DNA of 64,000 nucleotides from CAZWCE01 sp964632505 (GCA_964632505.1 CAZWCE010000015.1:1-64000); one strand, 5' to 3'. Positions 42,754-51,855 are shown, numbered from the stretch's first letter. Numbers and translations are program-made. The notes: a model not told the origin generated them from the letters alone.

Positions 42754-44980
42754 CATCCACGGCCTCATTCGAAGCAAGAATATCGAAATGGGGCGGGATG
42801 CGGACACCGGAGGTCAAATCCGCTATGTACTCGAACTCGCCAAACATTTAAGTTCCCTCGACGAAGTGGAAGGCGTCGATCTTTTCACGCGAAGAATCCG
42901 CGACAAGCGAGTCTCCCCCGACTACAGCAAACAGATCGAGGAGCTGGGTCCCAATTGCCGCATCGTGCGGTTGCCCTGCGGCGGCGGAAAATATATCCGC
43001 AAGGAAAAACTCTGGCCCTATCTCGATGATTACGTCGATGCCATGATCGCCTTCACCCGAAGCGAAGGCAGGACTCCCAGTGTCGTGCACGGCCATTACG
43101 CCGACGCCGGCTATGTCGCCAAGGAAGTGGCCTCGGTCTTCGACGCCCCCTTCGTCTTCACCGGCCATTCCCTCGGCAAACCGAAACTCGATTATCTCCT
43201 TCAGGAAGGCTGGACCGAAGAGGCCGCCAACCGGGAATACAACATCGATCTGCGTATTCGTCAGGAACAGACCGCCCTTTCGGTCGCCGACCTGGTGGTC
43301 ACCAGCACCAGGCACGAACGCGATACTCAGTACATCAAGTATCATCGTGATGAAAATCTTCGCTTCGAAGTCATTCCTCCCGGAACCGATCTGGAAAGGT
43401 TCTTCCCCTACTATGAATATGAGATGCCGGGCGTCGAAGTGGAGCCGGTGTACAAACAGGCCCGCATCCACATGCTCTCCGAGCTGAACCGATTCCATTT
43501 CAATTCCGACAAACCCCTGATCCTCACGCTCTGCCGTCCCGACCGGCGCAAGAACATCGGCGCCTTGATCAAGGCATACGGTAAAAACAAGGAACTTCAG
43601 GCACTGGCCAATCTCGCCGTCTTTGCCGGGATCCGCGAAAACATCGAGACGATGAAAGAGAGCGAAAAGGAGGTCCTCACCGACATGCTGTTGATGATGG
43701 ACCGTTACGATCTGTACGGAAAGCTGGCCATCCCCAAGCGACACGATTCCGAGCACGAGGTGCCGGAAATGTACCGCATCGCCGCCGAAAATCGGGGCAT
43801 CTTCGTCAACAGCGCCTTCACCGAACTGTTCGGGTTGACCGCCATCGAGGCGTCCGCCACCGGACTGCCGTTTGTCGCCACGGTGAACGGGGGACCTCAG
43901 GACATCGTCGCCAACTGCGACAGCGGCATCCTGGTCGATGTCACCGACGAGGAGGAGTTCGGCCAAGCGATGCTCAAGCTCCTCACCGACGACAAGCTCT
44001 GGGAAAAATATTCCACCAACGGGATCAACCGCGTCCGCGAACACTATTCCTGGGAAACGCATTGCAAAAACTATCTCGCGGCTCTCAAAGAGGTCTGCAA
44101 GGAACCCCAGAAGACTCCTTCGGCGACCGGACGCAGCGCTCCCGGAAGACGGCTTGCCTCAGTCAATTCGATGCTCATCACCGACATCGACGCCACCCTG
44201 GTCGGCGAAGAGGAACCCCTGGCCAAACTCCGGGACTTGCTCAAAGACAACCGCAGCAATATGGGATTCGGCGTCGCTTCCGGCCGCTCCCTGCCCCTCG
44301 TTCGCGAAGTGCTCAAGGAAAACGGCATCGAGGAGATCGACGTCATCATCGCTTCGGTGGGAACCGAAATCTACTATGGCAAAGAGAATGTCCGCGACAA
44401 AGGTTGGGCCAGCCATCTCCGTTCGAAATGGCGCCCCGACCGCATCCACAAAGCGCTCAAAACCCTGAAATTCCTCACCTTGCAGGAAGAAGAGCACACC
44501 CAGGGCGAATTCAAAATCAGTTACTATCTCGACGACAGCGTCCCTTACAAGGAAGCGCTCCCGCAAATCCACGACGCCCTGGCCAAGGCCCGGGCAGCTT
44601 ATAACCTCGTGTTCTCGCACGGCTCGTTCATCGATATCCTCCCCCACCGCGCCTCCAAGGGAAAGGCGATTCAATACCTCGCGGGAAAATGGAACATCCC
44701 GCTGGAGCGCATCGCCACCGCCGGCGATTCCGGAAACGATCGCGATATGCTCATCGGCCAAACGGCCGGGATCGTCGTCGCCAACCACACCCCGGAGCTT
44801 TCTTCGCTGAAGAAATCAAAGTCCCACCGCGTCTACTTCGCCAAAGCGGAATACGCCGGGGGGATCATCGAAGGATTGCAACATTACGAACTGCCGGGCG
44901 TCTCTCCCCCGAAATTCAAAGAGGACGAAAGAGAAGACGAAGAGATGGAGCAAGAGGACTCCTTGGCCACCAGCGAGTAG
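42734..44980 (+). CDS. spsA: Sucrose-phosphate synthase with C-terminal sucrose-phosphatase-like domain
   Basis: Makes sucrose 6-phosphate from UDP-glucose and fructose 6-phosphate and probably dephosphorylates it. The 748-residue protein has a GT4 domain (about 1-455) with MGRDADTGGQIRYVLELAKHL, GHYADAG, TGHSLGK, CRPDRRKNIGALI and ELFGLTAIEASATGLPFVATVNGGPQD. A HAD domain (about 478-735) follows, with nucleophile motif DIDATL (D484, D486), SVGTEIYY-like ASVGTEIYYGKE, and TAGDSGNDRDML for metal binding. An intact DxDxT suggests an active phosphatase, unlike plant SPS whose copy is inactive. GGAGGAGG lies eight bases before the ATG, inside the end of susA, so the pair is coupled. The acidic C-terminal tail is low complexity. 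Confidence 0.95.
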   Translation: MYIQMISIHGLIRSKNIEMGRDADTGGQIRYVLELAKHLSSLDEVEGVDLFTRRIRDKRVSPDYSKQIEELGPNCRIVRLPCGGGKYIRKEKLWPYLDDYVDAMIAFTRSEGRTPSVVHGHYADAGYVAKEVASVFDAPFVFTGHSLGKPKLDYLLQEGWTEEAANREYNIDLRIRQEQTALSVADLVVTSTRHERDTQYIKYHRDENLRFEVIPPGTDLERFFPYYEYEMPGVEVEPVYKQARIHMLSELNRFHFNSDKPLILTLCRPDRRKNIGALIKAYGKNKELQALANLAVFAGIRENIETMKESEKEVLTDMLLMMDRYDLYGKLAIPKRHDSEHEVPEMYRIAAENRGIFVNSAFTELFGLTAIEASATGLPFVATVNGGPQDIVANCDSGILVDVTDEEEFGQAMLKLLTDDKLWEKYSTNGINRVREHYSWETHCKNYLAALKEVCKEPQKTPSATGRSAPGRRLASVNSMLITDIDATLVGEEEPLAKLRDLLKDNRSNMGFGVASGRSLPLVREVLKENGIEEIDVIIASVGTEIYYGKENVRDKGWASHLRSKWRPDRIHKALKTLKFLTLQEEEHTQGEFKISYYLDDSVPYKEALPQIHDALAKARAAYNLVFSHGSFIDILPHRASKGKAIQYLAGKWNIPLERIATAGDSGNDRDMLIGQTAGIVVANHTPELSSLKKSKSHRVYFAKAEYAGGIIEGLQHYELPGVSPPKFKEDEREDEEMEQEDSLATSE

Positions 44981-45054
44981 AGGCATTCAGGAAGGTAGAC
45001 CGAGGCCGGCCGGGGGTGCCGATCCTGCGTTTCCAGGCGAAGAGGATCCGCCGT

Positions 45055-45702
45055 TCATCCTTCTTCGGAATCGAGTTCCATCAGTTGATCGAGCTGATCC
45101 GGACAGACGATCCATCCGCGGCATTGGGGGCTTCCGCAGCCGCAGCGAATCGCCTGTTCGGCCGGCCATTGGTAATCGATCGTCAATTCCTCCTCGGGGT
45201 GAATCGGCCGGATCGCCTGCACCCAAATCTCTCCAAGATCCTCCGGGCCTGAGCCTGTCCCCTGCGCTTCTTCCCCGGAGGCTTCCTCCTCGGAAAAATA
45301 ATGCACCAATTCGCAGTTGGGTTCGCAGGAGTGGTTCAAATAGCAGAAGGGAGGCCCCGGTTCCAGGGAAGCTTCTTCTCCGAACTCAATACAGTAATCC
45401 GAACCGTAGCCGGTACCGAGAAGAATCTCACCGGTGACCCGGCCGATATCTTCCCCGTTCGGGAAAGCCCGCGTCGCCAAGAGCCCTCGCCCATGAGAGG
45501 TGGGAGCGATCTTGACCCCATCGAAGGTATTCTCTTCCTGGTGGAGAAGAGATGCATCTCGACGAGGCACGCGGTGATGCGGGGCATCCACTCGGGCAGC
45601 GTTTGTGTCGGATCCAGAAGACGGCGGTGCCGGAACAGCGGGTTCCGAGCCACCGAGATCGACCGATGACGCTTCCCGCGAAGGATGGGCAGAGTTGGGC
45701 AT
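45055..45702 (-). CDS. SET-domain protein (putative lysine methyltransferase)
   Basis: A 215-residue protein with a compact SET domain and post-SET motif. It has GRGLLATRAFPNGEDIGRVTGE, YLNHSCEPNC (the N-H-S-C SAM-binding and knot motif), RPIHPEEELTIDYQW and a zinc-binding post-SET C-x-C-x4-C (CGCGSPQC). SET proteins methylate lysines; in bacteria the targets are mostly unknown, and small cytosolic SET proteins occur in several phyla. The N-terminal 60 residues are low-complexity. The start has GAAGAGG upstream; the frame is open to 45924 but that part reads as non-protein. Convergent with the sucrose-phosphate synthase gene. No histone-like gene is adjacent to suggest a substrate. Confidence 0.87.
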   Translation of the reverse strand: MPNSAHPSREASSVDLGGSEPAVPAPPSSGSDTNAARVDAPHHRVPRRDASLLHQEENTFDGVKIAPTSHGRGLLATRAFPNGEDIGRVTGEILLGTGYGSDYCIEFGEEASLEPGPPFCYLNHSCEPNCELVHYFSEEEASGEEAQGTGSGPEDLGEIWVQAIRPIHPEEELTIDYQWPAEQAIRCGCGSPQCRGWIVCPDQLDQLMELDSEEG

Positions 45703-45894
45703 GAAGTCCTCTTCTACGATGGGAGTCGGCTTCCTGGAGAAAGAATCTGCGAACATCATACCGGAAAAATCGCCGTTGACAATGCCGAAACAAGCAGAAT
45801 CGTTTCGGTTCCGTACCGATTCGTGTGATTCACTTCCCCGGCAAGGAACACGACTCACTGTCAGTGGAATGGCAATGTAAACACTACCGGTGTC

Positions 45895-45923
45895 TTGACG
45901 AACGCGATCGATTCTATTATACA
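45895..45923 (+). promoter_or_regulatory. Candidate promoter for the PfkB-PFK pair; 45703-46139 gap
   Basis: TTGACG at 45895-45900 and TATACA at 45918-45923 are exactly 17 bp apart. They would give a leader of about 210 nt before the ATG at 46140. GGAGGAGG at 46129-46136 is the ribosome site. The rest of 45703-46139 holds no supported gene. Confidence 0.5.
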
Positions 45924-46139
45924 ATGCAGAGTTTACCGATTTCTCGCTTGTCCTCCAGGCCGTCCTTCGATCGACCGATCGGTTGAAGTCGGGAAGACGA
46001 CCGGAAATCCCTTTGCAATACGTCGCATGAGATGTCCCCCAAAGGCGACGAACGGAAACCCGACTTCGCGGGGGAACCCTACGGGAATCGAGGGGACACT
46101 CTTGCGTGACCTTATATCTCTATCATCTGGAGGAGGAAC

Positions 46140-47096
46140 ATGACCCGACGCTGTTTATGTGCCGGAATTTTGTTCGCCGACGTGGCCTGTTCTCCCATTT
46201 CGCATCTTCCCGCCGAAGGGGAGTTGGTGGCGACCGACCGTATTCAGTTGAGCATGGGAGGCTGCGCGGCGAACGTGGCCGTCAGCCTTTCGCGACTGAA
46301 TATTCCCGTGAGGCTTTCCGGCTGCATCGGCGATGACTCGTTCAGTTCCTTCCTTGCTTCGGAACTGGCCCACCACCGATTGGATCCCAATACGCTCCGG
46401 CGCATCGAACATTCCGGTCCGGGGACGACGATGATGGTCAACGTCGAAGGGCACGACCGACGTTTCATCAGCACCATCGGCGCCAACGCGCATTACGAGC
46501 TGAGCGACCTGCCGGAAACGATGCTCGAGGAAGTGGGGATTTTCTATCTCGGGGGCTTTTTGATGATGCCGAATCTGGAAAGCCGAGCGACAGTCGACTA
46601 TCTGCGGCGGGTCCGAAGCCGGGGGATTCGAACCGTGCTCGATGTCGTCCTCTTCGGCGACCGACCGTACTGGGATGCCATCGCGCCTCTGTTGCCCGAG
46701 GTCGACTACTTCATGCCCAATCGGGATGAGGCGGAACTGATCACCGGTTTGGACGATCCCCTCGAACAGGCGAAACGGTTTCTGGAAGCGGGCGCGGGCG
46801 CCGTGATCCTCACCTGCGGCGAAGAGGGAACCTACTACGTGACCGAACAGATGCGGCTGCATGCCGGGTGTTATTCGATCGATTTCGTCAGCGGCGCCGG
46901 CTCCGGCGATGCGTTCGCCGCGGGGTTCATCTCCGGCCTGCTCGAAGAAGCTTCCCCGGAAGACTGTTTGAAGTGGGGGAGTGCCCTGGGAGCCAGCAGC
47001 GTCCGAGGCATCGGAACCACCGAAAGCGTTTTCACTCGCAACGAAGCCGACGCTTTCATCCAAAAGCAGACCTTGCCCATCGTCGCGCTCGACTGA
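46140..47096 (+). CDS. PfkB-family sugar kinase, candidate fructokinase
   Basis: Ribokinase-superfamily kinase of 318 residues. GGCAANVAVSLSRLNIPVRLSGCIGDD is the N-terminal substrate lid region. ILTCGEEGTYYV and the catalytic signature FVSGAGSGDAFAAGFISGLLE contain GAGSGD with the catalytic aspartate (serine in place of the more common asparagine or aspartate-preceding threonine). It starts with GGAGGAGG immediately upstream and is followed by 6-phosphofructokinase after 60 bp. Near the sucrose genes, the natural candidate reaction is fructose to fructose 6-phosphate, after sucrose synthase releases fructose. Adenosine, ribose or another sugar cannot be excluded from sequence. Confidence 0.85.
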   Translation: MTRRCLCAGILFADVACSPISHLPAEGELVATDRIQLSMGGCAANVAVSLSRLNIPVRLSGCIGDDSFSSFLASELAHHRLDPNTLRRIEHSGPGTTMMVNVEGHDRRFISTIGANAHYELSDLPETMLEEVGIFYLGGFLMMPNLESRATVDYLRRVRSRGIRTVLDVVLFGDRPYWDAIAPLLPEVDYFMPNRDEAELITGLDDPLEQAKRFLEAGAGAVILTCGEEGTYYVTEQMRLHAGCYSIDFVSGAGSGDAFAAGFISGLLEEASPEDCLKWGSALGASSVRGIGTTESVFTRNEADAFIQKQTLPIVALD

Positions 47097-47156
47097 GAAC
47101 AACCCATATTATTCACGGTCAAGATCACCCATTACTCCCATTCTAAAGAGGTTTCC

Positions 47157-48146
47157 ATGAAAATTGGCGTTATGTGCAGTGGCGGAGACGCGCCCGGAAT
47201 GAATCCTTGTTTGCGAGGCATCGTTCGGGCCGCGGTTTCCAGCCGAAACGAGGTTGTCGGATTCATGCACGGCTGGCAAGGCATTGTTCACGAAAAAATT
47301 TACACCTCCCCGTGGGGCGAGGAAGCGATGTCCCTCCGCTCGGTTTCAGGGCTTTCCATGCAAGGCGGCACCATCCTCCACAGCAGTCGTTGTCCCGAAT
47401 TCCGCGAACCCGAGGGGATGAAAAAAGCGGCGGAAAATCTCCGGAAGCACCGAATCGATGCCCTGTTGACCATCGGCGGCAACGGAACCCTGCGGGGAGC
47501 CCTCGAGTTCAGCGATTACTGGGACGGCCAGATCATCGGGCTGCCCGGCACGATCGACAACGACCTGCTCGGCACCGATTACACCATCGGCTTCTCCACC
47601 GCCGTGCAAACCGCGGTCGAAGCGGTCGACAAACTGCGTGACACCGCCGGGAGCCACGACCGCATGTTCCTGGTCGAAGTGATGGGACGCCACAGCGGCT
47701 ACATCGCCTTATTCACCGCCATCGCCGCCGGAGCGGAATATGCCCTCGTTCCCGAACAACCGACGGAAATCCCCGCGATCGTCGACTACCTTCATCAATT
47801 GAAACATCGGGGAAAGACATCGTTGATCATGGTGGTCGCCGAAGGAGACGACCAGGGAGGGGCGGAAAAAATCAACGAGGCTCTCCAAAAGGCCGGTTGC
47901 CCCTTCTCCACTCGGGTCGTCGTACTGGGGCATCTCCAGCGCGGTGGGCGACCGGTTCCGGCCGATCGAATTCTCGCCTCGGAGTTGGGCCATTTCTCGG
48001 TGAAATCGCTCTTGGAGGGAGAAACGAAAAAAGTGGCCGGGAAAATCGCCGATCGACTCGTGCTGACTCCCATCGAAGAGTCGTTCTCCGGTCACAAGAC
48101 GGTCCCGCAGGAAATGATCGACCTGCTGGACGTCATGGCTTCCTAA
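47157..48146 (+). CDS. pfkA: 6-phosphofructokinase
   Basis: Phosphorylates fructose 6-phosphate to fructose 1,6-bisphosphate in glycolysis. The 329-residue protein opens with MKIGVMCSGGDAPGMNPCLRGIVR, the phosphoryl-donor loop. PGTIDNDLLGTDYTIGFSTA has the catalytic aspartate and a glycine (not lysine) before TIDND, favouring ATP over pyrophosphate. EVMGRHSGYIAL and VVLGHLQRGGRPVPADR are the substrate loops. The donor-site motif reads GGNGTLRG, with Asn109 where PfkA has the Mg-coordinating aspartate of GGDGS; this is unusual but other PFK clades vary there. AGAGG lies before the ATG. It is followed by a strong terminator. With the PfkB kinase it forms a two-gene operon. Confidence 0.92.
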   Translation: MKIGVMCSGGDAPGMNPCLRGIVRAAVSSRNEVVGFMHGWQGIVHEKIYTSPWGEEAMSLRSVSGLSMQGGTILHSSRCPEFREPEGMKKAAENLRKHRIDALLTIGGNGTLRGALEFSDYWDGQIIGLPGTIDNDLLGTDYTIGFSTAVQTAVEAVDKLRDTAGSHDRMFLVEVMGRHSGYIALFTAIAAGAEYALVPEQPTEIPAIVDYLHQLKHRGKTSLIMVVAEGDDQGGAEKINEALQKAGCPFSTRVVVLGHLQRGGRPVPADRILASELGHFSVKSLLEGETKKVAGKIADRLVLTPIEESFSGHKTVPQEMIDLLDVMAS

Positions 48147-48172
48147 TTTACCCAAAACACATAGCTTCCCAA

Positions 48173-48210
48173 AAGCCTCCCGGTTCACATAGAATCGCGG
48201 AGGCTTTTTT
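48173..48210 (+). terminator. Intrinsic terminator after pfkA
   Basis: AAGCCTCC (48173-48180) pairs perfectly with GGAGGCTT (48199-48206), and a run of T follows to 48210. It lies about 27 bp after the PFK stop. The rest of the 48211-48509 gap before the DUF11 gene shows no supported gene; an AT-rich TATACT-containing tract near 48395 may be part of that gene's promoter. Confidence 0.8.
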
Positions 48211-48509
48211 ACAAACAACGCATAACATGCATATCCCCAAAACGCCACCGACTTCTTCACCGAAAAATCTTATCTGAAGCACAAAAGCCGATTATTCGCG
48301 CAATTACGAAAAGATGACTAAACCCACACAAGCCGACCCACCGATAACGGACAATGGAATAAGCCACTTGCTGGGGATCTCAATTCCCTCTTTTATACTT
48401 TATCGAAAAGATAAAACTCATCACAGGGCAAGAATTCGTCGTCGCGGAAAAGCCTTTTTCGGCGGCTCCTTTTCCTCGAGACGAACGATTTTTTTTCAGA
48501 GAGAATAGA

Positions 48510-51473
48510 ATGATGCCACGGAAGCTGACCCCCATTCTGTTGTTGGTAACGATCACCCTGGTCCCGCATGGAATCGTGCTCGGACAATCCGCTCAGAGCG
48601 CAGGCGGCGCCAAACCCAGGCTGAATCTCTTTCCTTCATTCAATCAGAACCCGCCCCAGCCTCAACAACACTCGCAACACCAACAAGCGGCGACACCGCA
48701 ATATCAGCATCCGCAGCAGCCACAGCATCAACAACATCAACATCAGCACGCGCCGAGGCAGCAGCATTCCCAAACTCCTTCACTCTGGGGAACGCTCCAG
48801 CGGAGTCTGAAGTCGATCCAACTTCCCGGCAACGGAGGCCGACAGCAACAGCATCACGGAGTTTTTCAACCGGGACAAACGCCGACGCGTCACGCCCCGA
48901 GTCCTTCAAGGCATCCTTCCTATTCCGCCTCATCCGGTTCTTCGGGAAAACGCCTCACCCCGCCGCAACCGCGTGCGCCGTCGAGCCGAACCGGACGTTC
49001 CGATCGTTCGCAGACCATCTCCCAATTGGAAGGAAACGCCGATCTGCCCCGGGCTGCGAGAAATACATCGACGAAAAGTGAGAGCGACGAAGAAACCTCC
49101 CGAGAGCGCTCCCGTTCCGGCGATGAGGATCCTTCCACCAGCCGCCTCTATGAACGACTGAAATCGATGCGTCAATCGGTCTTCAGCCATCCCGACGACG
49201 GCAACGACAAGGAGGACCTGTTCGCCGACATGCCTCCCATGGAGCCCGAGAAAAAATCGCCCACCTTGGCGGAGAAAACCAAGCCGAGCGCCGAGGAAAC
49301 AGAGCCCGACCGAACTCCTTCCTCCATTCTCGCGAGCGAATCGGACCAAAGCTCGAAACGGGCGGCCTCCCCTGCTGAGGAAACGGCTCCCACCGAGGCG
49401 ACCCCACCACAAACGGTATCACGCGAACCGGAGCCCCCCGCTCCCGGGAATATTGCGGAAAAACAAACCGACGCTCAATCGATCGAGACGACCCCACAAA
49501 CGCTGACGACCCAACAGCAACAAGCACCGAAACAGCTTTCCACCGAACCGCAAACGGTGAAAACTTCTCGCCCATCGAGCGAACCGACGCACCTCCCCGA
49601 TTCCCGGGAAATCAACGGCCCGTCGTTGGCCAAAGACAATGCTTCTTCCGAGCCGACGTCGAAAAATTCTCCCCGGAAAGCCCATCCCCTGCGAAATGAA
49701 GGCCGGCCCGAAAAAGTCGCCGACACCCGATCGCGTGACACGCGCGAACTGCTGGTCACCCGGGAAAGTCCCATCTTGCGGGTCGCCACCATGGGTCCGC
49801 GACAAATCATCATCGGCCACGAATCGGCCTATCAGGTGAAAGTTCAGAACGACAGTCCCGTCGCCGCCGAAGATGTCACTTTGCGGATCGATCTCCCGGT
49901 CTGGACCGACATCCAAGGGGCCGAAGTGAGCATCGGGGCCACCAACGTGACCCCCGCCGATCAATCGAACCATACATTTTTTTGGAAAATCGGCCGACTC
50001 CAAGGCAAGGAGGAAGAGCTGCTCGTTTTGCACCTCATTCCGCGACAGAGCAAGCCGTTCGATTTGAAAGTAGAATGGGATTTCCGGCAATCGACGTCGC
50101 AAGCGATGATCGAGGTGCAGGAACCGAAGATCGAGATGTTCCTTGAAGGTCCCGATGAAGTGCTTTGGGGCCAGGAGGAAGTCTATCGCCTGCATGTAAA
50201 GAATTCGGGTACCGGCATGGCCGAATCGGTGGAACTCGCGCTCGCGCCGATCGGCAGCGACGACAAACTCGCCGCCACTCATACCCTCGAAGCGCTCGGC
50301 GCCGGCGATGAAAAAGTACTCGAAGTCGCCGTGACGCCCAGGGAATCGGGGTTCCTGGTCATCAACGTCCAGGCGAAAGCTCCTCACGGATTAGAGTCGA
50401 AAACCACCAAGAAAGTGATGGTACGCCGTCCGGAACTGGTCGTTTCGGTCGATGCACCGCCGATCGAATTTGTGGGAAGTCAGCTTACCTATCAGATTCA
50501 TGTCCGCAATGTGGGCAACGCCCCGGCCACCAACGTCGAAATCGTCGCCGGCATTCCACTCATCGCCAAATACATCGCCAACAGCGACAACGGGCGCATT
50601 TTACCCACCAAGAATCAAATCATCTGGCAGAAGAACACCCTGGAACCGTCGAGTGAAAAGACGTTCACATTGACCTGTGAGCTCAAACGCGAAGGCAGCT
50701 CCGCATTGGAAGTGACCAGCACGGCCGATTGCGGTCTCCGCGCCACCGCCCAGGCGGAAGTCAGCGTCCAGGCGATCGCCGACCTCTCCCTCGACGTGAC
50801 CGATCCTTCCGGTGCCGTGGCGGTGGGGAAAGATGCCGAATACCTGCTCACCGTCACCAACCGAGGAACCAAGGGGGCGGAAGATATCGAGATCGTCGCG
50901 TTTTTCTCCCGAGGGATCGAGCCGGTCCATGCCGAAGGCGGCATGTGCAACATCACCGACGGACAGGTCGTCTTCGAAAAAATTCCGGTCCTCTCGGCGG
51001 GGCAAACGATCACCTACAAGATCCGTGCCAGGGCCGATCAGCCGGGCAACCACAAATTCCGGGCCGAGCTGATCTGCACGACTCTGGATACCCATCTGAT
51101 GGGTGAAGAAACGACCCACTTCTACGCCGCCACGCCGAGCACCAAGCCCCCGGCCAAGATCGCCTCCCGTCAAAACGGCGACTCGGAAAAGACCGAAAAA
51201 GAGCAGCCTCAAGGCGGAACGAATCAAAACTTGGGCGGGCAAGAACCGTCGCAAACGCCCTCACCGAATCAGCCTCCGCCTCGAACGCTGCCCTCGCAGT
51301 CCTCTTCGGGCGAGCCGGCCTCCACGCTCCCTTCCCGGAATCCGCAGCCACTGGAGTCCGGAACTTCATCCGGCGGGGCGGCAAACTCACCGAATCGTTC
51401 CAACCGGAGCGCAATTCAGCCGGATCGCCCGGTTCCCTTCCAAACCCTGGGGGCGCCGCCGAGCCATCAGTAA
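48510..51473 (+). CDS. Secreted DUF11-repeat envelope protein with Gln/His-rich region
   Basis: A 987-residue exported protein. A Sec signal peptide (KLTPILLLVTITLVPHGIVLGQ) is followed by a Gln/His/Pro-rich tract (residues 46-90). Then comes a long low-complexity Ser/Pro/Thr/Glu region to about 415. Several beta-sandwich repeats of the DUF11/CARDB type follow (about 425-870): QIIIGHESAYQVKVQNDSP, EVLWGQEEVYRLHVKNSG, EFVGSQLTYQIHVRNVGN and AVGKDAEYLLTVTNRGTKGAEDI. A second Pro/Gln/Ser-rich tail ends the protein. DUF11 proteins are surface or cell-wall related; planctomycete homologues are sometimes named after OmcB of chlamydiae, but no cysteine-rich segment is seen here. A strong terminator follows. 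Confidence 0.85.
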   Translation: MMPRKLTPILLLVTITLVPHGIVLGQSAQSAGGAKPRLNLFPSFNQNPPQPQQHSQHQQAATPQYQHPQQPQHQQHQHQHAPRQQHSQTPSLWGTLQRSLKSIQLPGNGGRQQQHHGVFQPGQTPTRHAPSPSRHPSYSASSGSSGKRLTPPQPRAPSSRTGRSDRSQTISQLEGNADLPRAARNTSTKSESDEETSRERSRSGDEDPSTSRLYERLKSMRQSVFSHPDDGNDKEDLFADMPPMEPEKKSPTLAEKTKPSAEETEPDRTPSSILASESDQSSKRAASPAEETAPTEATPPQTVSREPEPPAPGNIAEKQTDAQSIETTPQTLTTQQQQAPKQLSTEPQTVKTSRPSSEPTHLPDSREINGPSLAKDNASSEPTSKNSPRKAHPLRNEGRPEKVADTRSRDTRELLVTRESPILRVATMGPRQIIIGHESAYQVKVQNDSPVAAEDVTLRIDLPVWTDIQGAEVSIGATNVTPADQSNHTFFWKIGRLQGKEEELLVLHLIPRQSKPFDLKVEWDFRQSTSQAMIEVQEPKIEMFLEGPDEVLWGQEEVYRLHVKNSGTGMAESVELALAPIGSDDKLAATHTLEALGAGDEKVLEVAVTPRESGFLVINVQAKAPHGLESKTTKKVMVRRPELVVSVDAPPIEFVGSQLTYQIHVRNVGNAPATNVEIVAGIPLIAKYIANSDNGRILPTKNQIIWQKNTLEPSSEKTFTLTCELKREGSSALEVTSTADCGLRATAQAEVSVQAIADLSLDVTDPSGAVAVGKDAEYLLTVTNRGTKGAEDIEIVAFFSRGIEPVHAEGGMCNITDGQVVFEKIPVLSAGQTITYKIRARADQPGNHKFRAELICTTLDTHLMGEETTHFYAATPSTKPPAKIASRQNGDSEKTEKEQPQGGTNQNLGGQEPSQTPSPNQPPPRTLPSQSSSGEPASTLPSRNPQPLESGTSSGGAANSPNRSNRSAIQPDRPVPFQTLGAPPSHQ

Positions 51474-51530
51474 GAATCACTCAGCCCCGTCAAGTAGAAC
51501 GGCAAGAGGATTGGACGGATGATCCGAACG

Positions 51531-51557
51531 GGCCGATCGTTTTCGATCGGCCTTTTT
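51531..51557. terminator. Strong intrinsic terminator after the DUF11 gene
   Basis: GGCCGATCG (51531-51539), a TTTT loop and CGATCGGCC (51544-51552) form a perfect 9-bp stem followed by five T. It lies 58 bp after the DUF11 stop and 34 bp beyond the convergent small membrane gene's stop. On the minus strand only a weak T-run follows, so it is mainly a plus-strand terminator. Confidence 0.88.
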
Positions 51558-51591
51558 GACGCCGAAAGGGGCATTCCCGATCGCCGCCGAA

Positions 51592-51855
51592 TCAAACGCG
51601 GCTTCCCAGGCTACCGAACCAAATTCCAATCAGGGCCGCTACGACCACCGACACACTGTAGATCAAGGTATCGGCTCCGAAATAGTTGATCACTTCGGCA
51701 ATCGAAGCCACCGCGATGAGCATTCCCGCCGTCGCGATGGCTCCGAGCAGACGCGAAATCCGCCGAAGTATCCTCTTCAGTTCCGGATCCGCCGACTGCG
51801 AAGCCGCTTCCTTCACCTCAGTGGTCGTTTCATGGGTAGATTCCTGTTCGCTCAT
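51592..51855 (-). CDS. Small two-helix membrane protein
   Basis: An 87-residue protein not recognised by family. A charged N-terminal half (about 1-33) is followed by two hydrophobic segments (IATAGMLIAVASIAEVI and IYSVSVVVAALIGIWFG), consistent with a helical hairpin in the inner membrane. The start overlaps the stop of the DUF1080 gene by 4 bp (ATGA) and has GGAGG upstream, so the two are coupled. Convergent with the DUF11 gene, and the terminator between them separates them. Confidence 0.75.
   Translation of the reverse strand: MSEQESTHETTTEVKEAASQSADPELKRILRRISRLLGAIATAGMLIAVASIAEVINYFGADTLIYSVSVVVAALIGIWFGSLGSRV

Noticed and set aside
42848..44062. 404-codon minus-strand frame over the sucrose-phosphate synthase
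   Set aside because: Shadow of the GT4 domain; no motif and no initiation signal.
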